DNA from: an uncultured Clostridia bacterium
GTDB taxonomy: Bacteria > Bacillota > Clostridia > Oscillospirales > Butyricicoccaceae
Reading direction: 5' to 3'
Assembly: GCA_947648385.1 (NCBI GenBank)
Contig: CANSNO010000004.1
Span: 1 to 56,494, forward strand
DNA: 56,494 nt
The position numbers and the translations under genes are program-made. This document shows, in pieces, positions 52,742 through 56,494 of this stretch; the first letter of the stretch is position 1; every line of letters starts with the position of its first letter. The notes beneath the pieces were generated by a model that had not been told where the DNA came from, did not search any database, and saw nothing but the letters and a program-made list of their open reading frames with translations.

Positions 52742-55374
52742 TATTTTAAGCCTTTTATGCTTTCTTCCAGCTTGACAAGATGCTCTTTGTAATCTGCCAG
52801 CTTCTGCCTTTCGGCGTTGACAACGGCCTCGGGAGCCTTGGATACAAAGCCCTCGTTGCTCAGCTTGCCCTCGATACGGGCTATCTGCTGGGCCACATTG
52901 TCCCTCTCCTTGTTAAGCCTCTCAAGCTCCTTTTCAATATCCACAAGGTCGCTCATGGGCATATAGACCTTGGCCGAGGAGGTGACGACCGAAACCATGG
53001 AGGCGGCGTCCTTGGGGGTCTGCACAGCGACGTTGACCGAGGAAGCATAGGCCAGCTTTGCAAAGAACAGACCGGCGCGCTCGAAAAGCTCGGGCCTGTC
53101 AGTGGTGATTATAAGCTCGGCTTTTTTGGAGGGGGGGACGTTCATCTCCGAGCGGCGGTTCCTGACGGCTCTGATGACCTCCATTATCTGCTCCATCTGG
53201 TTGGCCTCTGTCTCAAAGACCTTGCTGCCGTCATACTCGGGCCACTTGGAGACCATGACCGAGGGGCCGTCGTGGGGCAAAGCCTGCCAGACAGATTCGG
53301 TGATAAAAGGCATAAAGGGATGGAGAAGCTGCATCGTGCCGGAGAGGACATGAACCAGCACGCGCTGAGCGTTTTCGTTGGCCTTCATGTCATCCTTGTC
53401 GTTGAGCCTTATTTTGCAAAGCTCAATAAACCAATCGCAGAAATCGTCCCAGATAAAGCTGTAAAGCTTGTCGGCGGCGATGCCAAGCTCGTATTTGTCG
53501 ATGTTTTCCGTGACGGCCTTGACAAGTTCGTTATACCTTGTCAGTATCCACTTGTCCTCCAGCGTCAGCTCCTCGGGCAGGCGGCCGTCCTCAACCGTCA
53601 GGTTCATCAGGACAAAACGGGAGGCGTTCCAAATCTTATTGGCGAAGTTGCGGTTGGCCTCGACGCGCTCGATATAAAATCTGGCGTCGTTGCCGGGACC
53701 AATGCCAGTGACGATGGTGAAGCGCAGGGCGTCGGCGCCGTATTTGTCGATTATCTCGATGGGATCGACGCCGTTGCCGAGGGATTTTGACATTTTGCGG
53801 CCCTGGCTGTCCCTTATGAGGCCGTGCATAAAGACGGTGGAGAAGGGCTTTTTACCCATATGCTCCATGCCGGAGAATATCATGCGCGCGACCCAGAAAA
53901 AGATGATGTCATAGCCCGTGACAAGGACGTTTGTGGGGTAGAAATATTCAAGCTCCTCGGTCTTGTCGGGCCAGCCGAGGGTCGAGAAAGGCCACAGGGC
54001 CGAGCTGAACCATGTATCCAGCACATCTTCGTCCTGTTTCAGCTTTGCGCTGCCGCACTTTTCACATTTGTGGGGTTCATCCTTGCAGACCATCATATGG
54101 CCGCAGTCCTGACAGTAGTAAACAGGTATCCTGTGGCCCCACCAGAGCTGACGGGAAATACACCAGTCATGGACGTTTTCCATCCAGTTGAGGTACGTCT
54201 TGGAGAATCTTTCGGGGACAAAGTTTATCTCGCCGTTTTTGACGACCTCGATGGCAGGCTCTGCCAGAGGGGCCATTTTGACAAACCACTGGTCGGACTC
54301 CATAGGCTCGACGCTGGTGTGGCAGCGGTGGCAGGTGCCGACATTGTGCTTGTAGTCCTCCACCTTGACAAGATATCCCTGCTCCTCCAAATCGGCCACA
54401 ACGGCCTTTCTGGCCTCCTCGCGGGTCATGCCGGCATATTTGCCGCCCTCCTTTGTAATGTTGCCCTCGTTGTCAATGACGGCGATATGCTCAAGGTCAT
54501 GACGGGCAGCCATCTCAAAGTCGTTGGGGTCGTGGCAGGGGGTCACCTTGACGCATCCTGTGCCGAACTCGCGCTCGACATAATCGTCGGCGAAGATGGG
54601 AATGGGTCTGTTCATCAGGGGCAGAATGGCCTTTTTGCCCACAAGGTGGGTATATCTCTCGTCGTCGGGATGGACGGCGATGCCCGTGTCGCCCATCATT
54701 GTCTCGGGGCGTGTGGTGGCGATGATGATATATTCGTCGCTGTCCTCTATCTGATAGCGGATGTGCCACAGGTGTCCGTCCTGCTCCTCATACTCGACCT
54801 CGGCGTCGGAAAGTGCCGTATTGCAGTGGGGGCACCAGTTGACTATGCGGTGACCCTTATAGATAAGGCCCTTATTATAGAGGTTGACAAAAACCTCCCT
54901 GACGGCGCGGCTGCATCCCTCGTCCATGGTGAAGCGCAGGCGCTCCCAGTCGACGGAGGAGCCGAGCTTGCGGAGCTGGTTGAGTATGCGTCCGCCGTAT
55001 TTTTCCTTCCAGTCCCAGCAGAGGTCGACAAACTTCTCCCTGCCGTAGTCGAATCTCGTCTCGCCCTTTTCCCTCAGGCTCTCCTCCACCTTTATCTGGG
55101 TGGCGATTCCGGCGTGGTCGGTGCCGGGCATCCAAAGGGCGTTATAGCCCTGCATCCTCTTTGTGCGTATCAGGATATCCTGAAGGGTCTCGTCAAAAGC
55201 GTGACCCATGTGAAGCTGACCCGTGACGTTGGGAGGGGGAATGACTATTGTAAAAGGCTCCTTGCTCTTATCCACCTCGGCGTGGAAAAATCCGCTTTCC
55301 TCCCAAAACTTATAAAGGGCGTCCTCGGTTGCATGAGGGTCATAGGTTTTGGGCAGCTCGTGTCTTTCGCTCAT
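52741..55374 (-). CDS. valS: Valyl-tRNA synthetase
   Basis: 877 aa from ATG 55374 (SD AAAGGAGAG). Class I synthetase. [14 protein letters not shown] carries the HIGH motif; [11 protein letters not shown] in the editing domain; [14 protein letters not shown] gives KMSKS; zinc-ligand clusters WCPHCNT, TCHRCH and [13 protein letters not shown]-terminal coiled coil ([19 protein letters not shown]) is present, as in most ValRS. Controlled by the valine T-box upstream. Confidence 0.97.
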   Translation of the reverse strand: MSERHELPKTYDPHATEDALYKFWEESGFFHAEVDKSKEPFTIVIPPPNVTGQLHMGHAFDETLQDILIRTKRMQGYNALWMPGTDHAGIATQIKVEESLREKGETRFDYGREKFVDLCWDWKEKYGGRILNQLRKLGSSVDWERLRFTMDEGCSRAVREVFVNLYNKGLIYKGHRIVNWCPHCNTALSDAEVEYEEQDGHLWHIRYQIEDSDEYIIIATTRPETMMGDTGIAVHPDDERYTHLVGKKAILPLMNRPIPIFADDYVEREFGTGCVKVTPCHDPNDFEMAARHDLEHIAVIDNEGNITKEGGKYAGMTREEARKAVVADLEEQGYLVKVEDYKHNVGTCHRCHTSVEPMESDQWFVKMAPLAEPAIEVVKNGEINFVPERFSKTYLNWMENVHDWCISRQLWWGHRIPVYYCQDCGHMMVCKDEPHKCEKCGSAKLKQDEDVLDTWFSSALWPFSTLGWPDKTEELEYFYPTNVLVTGYDIIFFWVARMIFSGMEHMGKKPFSTVFMHGLIRDSQGRKMSKSLGNGVDPIEIIDKYGADALRFTIVTGIGPGNDARFYIERVEANRNFANKIWNASRFVLMNLTVEDGRLPEELTLEDKWILTRYNELVKAVTENIDKYELGIAADKLYSFIWDDFCDWFIELCKIRLNDKDDMKANENAQRVLVHVLSGTMQLLHPFMPFITESVWQALPHDGPSVMVSKWPEYDGSKVFETEANQMEQIMEVIRAVRNRRSEMNVPPSKKAELIITTDRPELFERAGLFFAKLAYASSVNVAVQTPKDAASMVSVVTSSAKVYMPMSDLVDIEKELERLNKERDNVAQQIARIEGKLSNEGFVSKAPEAVVNAERQKLADYKEHLVKLEESIKGLK

Positions 55375-55399
55375 GGCTGTCTCTCCTTTTATATTGAGT

Positions 55400-56056
55400 T
55401 TATTTTTGTTTATTCTCAGCCCCGGCCTTGCGGCTTCGGGCGTCAATAACTATGAAAATGATGTTGGCCGCCAGTATAATTCCGCCCACCAGCAGGGCGC
55501 AGTTCATGAAGAACTCCCGAGGCAGGATATTTATTATCCTGTCGGCTTTAGGGTCAAAAATCCAGTTGGTCTTTCCGGGGAAAACCGCCTTGTGAAAGGC
55601 GACAAACAGGCTGTCAAAGGATATGGCTCCCCACAAACCGAGTATTCCCACGGCTGACAATGCTATGACGGCCGACCAGAAAACGGGGAGACGCTCTCCC
55701 CTTTCACGGGGTATCTTTTTCCTGACCGCGTATATGACGGCAAGCCCTCCGAGTGACAATCCCATGGCCCGAAAATCCAGCAGGAAAAGGCGGCGGCAGT
55801 CCTCGAAATGTGCTTCGCCCTTGGGACTGTATCTCAGCTCTCCCGTGCCGAAGGGGCTTCCGAAAACAAGATAGTCCATCACCTCGTCATAGGCCTCCTT
55901 TATGACAGACCTTTCATAGCCTGTCCTATCTGGCAGGTCAAGGCCGTCGATATGGGCGTAATAAAAGGGTCTGACAAATATCGGCAGGGCGACGGCCGAC
56001 GAGACCACAAATATAAAAGTCAGTAAAGAGGCAAAAAGTGTATATGCTTTTCTCAT
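55400..56056 (-). CDS. DUF1461/TIGR01906 integral membrane protein
   Basis: 218 aa from ATG 56056 (GGTGAAAG). N-terminal segment ([19 protein letters not shown]), an extracytoplasmic domain with [15 protein letters not shown] and a conserved-looking [12 protein letters not shown], then three further membrane segments. This is the TIGR01906 family of Firmicutes, role unknown. It lies between the T-box and valS, so it is made when Val-tRNA is uncharged. Confidence 0.85.
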   Translation of the reverse strand: MRKAYTLFASLLTFIFVVSSAVALPIFVRPFYYAHIDGLDLPDRTGYERSVIKEAYDEVMDYLVFGSPFGTGELRYSPKGEAHFEDCRRLFLLDFRAMGLSLGGLAVIYAVRKKIPRERGERLPVFWSAVIALSAVGILGLWGAISFDSLFVAFHKAVFPGKTNWIFDPKADRIINILPREFFMNCALLVGGIILAANIIFIVIDARSRKAGAENKQK

Positions 56057-56074
56057 ACTTTCACCAAACAAAAA

Positions 56075-56103
56075 GTCCCGCAGCAGACAGACTGCTACGG
56101 GAC
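56075..56103 (-). terminator. T-box-controlled terminator
   Basis: 12-bp stem (56075-56086 with 56092-56103, one G-U type mismatch), 5-base loop, then TTTTTG on the minus strand. It competes with the antiterminator. Confidence 0.9.
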
Positions 56104-56325
56104 GAATTGATATAATCCGCGGTACCACCCATATTCGCGTTTGAAACGCGCCCTCAAGGGCATTTTTACCCTTTATGCCTTAACGCGGCAGGACGGCGAA
56201 GCTTACTTTGATTTTCAGCCCTGCGGCTCCGGGGCGACCTTCTTCCGTTCCCTCACAGGCGTTTTCACCACCCACGCCCTCTCTCCGCGTCGGAAACGGG
56301 ATACTGCTCCCCATCTATGCCATTA
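56075..56325 (-). promoter_or_regulatory. Valine T-box riboswitch leader
   Basis: The T-box sequence GGTGGTACCGCG lies at 56118-56129 (minus strand). Stem I spans roughly 56180-56315. The specifier loop carries GTC (Val) at 56236-56238, in the AAGGTCGCC context. The downstream terminator is at 56075-56103. Uncharged tRNA-Val would pair with specifier and T-box and stabilise the antiterminator, permitting transcription of the membrane gene, valS and folC. Confidence 0.93.
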
Positions 56326-56331
56326 CAATAT

Positions 56332-56360
56332 ATTATAGCGGCAGTCGGGGCTTTTGTCAA
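56332..56360 (-). promoter_or_regulatory. Consensus promoter of the valS operon
   Basis: Perfect -35 TTGACA (56355-56360), 17-bp spacer and -10 TATAAT (56332-56337) on the minus strand. Transcription starts just ahead of the T-box stem I. Confidence 0.92.
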
Positions 56361-56412
56361 GAAAAACAAAAAGACAGCCCATATGAAATCCCCACGGAAA
56401 CCATAAAACAAA

Positions 56413-56431
56413 AGCACCCCAAAGGGGTGCT
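56413..56431 (-). terminator. Terminator of tRNA-Val
   Basis: AGCACCCC (56413-56420) pairs with GGGGTGCT (56424-56431), loop AAA, followed on the minus strand by TTTGTTTTA. Confidence 0.85.
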
Positions 56432-56440
56432 GTTGTTTTA

Positions 56441-56494
56441 TGGTGGACGATACAGGACTCGAACCTGTGACCCCCTGCACGTCAAGCAGGTGCT
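56441..56494 (-). tRNA. tRNA-Val (anticodon GAC), 3' part
   Basis: The 3' two thirds are present: anticodon arm CCTGC-TTGACGT-GCAGG, T-arm ACAGGTTCGAGTCCTGT and encoded CCA. The 5' end is beyond the window. It reads GTC/GTT valine codons, the same codon class as the adjacent T-box specifier. Confidence 0.92.

Noticed and set aside
53824..55449. 541-aa plus-strand frame
   Set aside because: Antisense shadow of valS with no start signal or recognisable domain.
1..56494. CRISPR array or cas genes
   Set aside because: No regularly spaced direct repeats and no Cas-type proteins seen in any part of the window.

Overview
The window looks like a chromosomal contig from a spore-forming, fairly GC-rich member of the Clostridia, possibly Oscillospiraceae-like. 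The evidence is an intact sigK, a spoIIAA-spoIIAB-sigF operon, a valine T-box in front of valS, the order smc-ftsY-rph-rdgB-yhbY-nadD-yqeK/rsfS-leuS, SD-led genes and many intrinsic terminators. No database search was run. Names rest on motifs, lengths and gene order read from the sequence.

Positions 1-19,746 are an accessory region. It opens with a 3-methyladenine DNA glycosylase, a macro-domain protein and a Pro/Glu-rich exported protein. From 18,813 down to 2,859 runs a visibly AT-richer minus-strand operon of eleven tightly packed genes, preceded by a small excisionase-like HTH gene and closed by a 19-bp hairpin. In transcription order it encodes: a DUF4007-type protein; a 1190-aa P-loop ATPase; a PP-loop (PAPS reductase/DndC-like) enzyme with an N-terminal zinc ribbon and a C-terminal ferredoxin domain; a SufS-like cysteine desulfurase; a 65-aa DUF3343 Se/S-carrier-like protein; a PLD-helicase fusion; a 51-aa protein; a DndD-like SMC ATPase; two proteins I do not recognise; and a DUF262-DUF1524 (GmrSD/SspE-like) nuclease. 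I interpret it as a non-canonical sulfur-dependent DNA modification and restriction island, related in logic to Dnd and Ssp phosphorothioation but with a different sulfur relay and no recognisable DndB, DndE, DndFGH or SspBCD set. This is the main candidate for an undescribed system. Whether it modifies DNA is inference.

Positions 19,747-30,660 hold an Spx/ArsC-like protein, an XRE regulator with an ImmA/IrrE peptidase, a glycerophosphodiesterase, sigK, an M42 peptidase, an HTH/zinc-ribbon regulator, rarA coupled to an exported protein, an AbgT transporter and a convergent cysteine desulfidase. Positions 30,663-41,029 are a dense minus-strand housekeeping block (rpsU, leuS, a yqeK-rsfS fusion, nadD, yhbY, rdgB, rph, ftsY, smc).

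Positions 41,377-49,899 contain two divergent tRNA-Leu genes, a two-component system, an Mrp ATPase, a 2-hydroxyacid dehydrogenase, two paralogous membrane proteins and a lipase-glycerol kinase pair. Positions 49,914-56,494 carry the sigma-F operon, folC, valS and a DUF1461/TIGR01906 membrane protein behind a strong promoter and valine T-box, and the 3' part of a tRNA-Val. Most core genes use TAATG/ATGA overlaps or gaps of a few bases, so translation is likely coupled in several operons.
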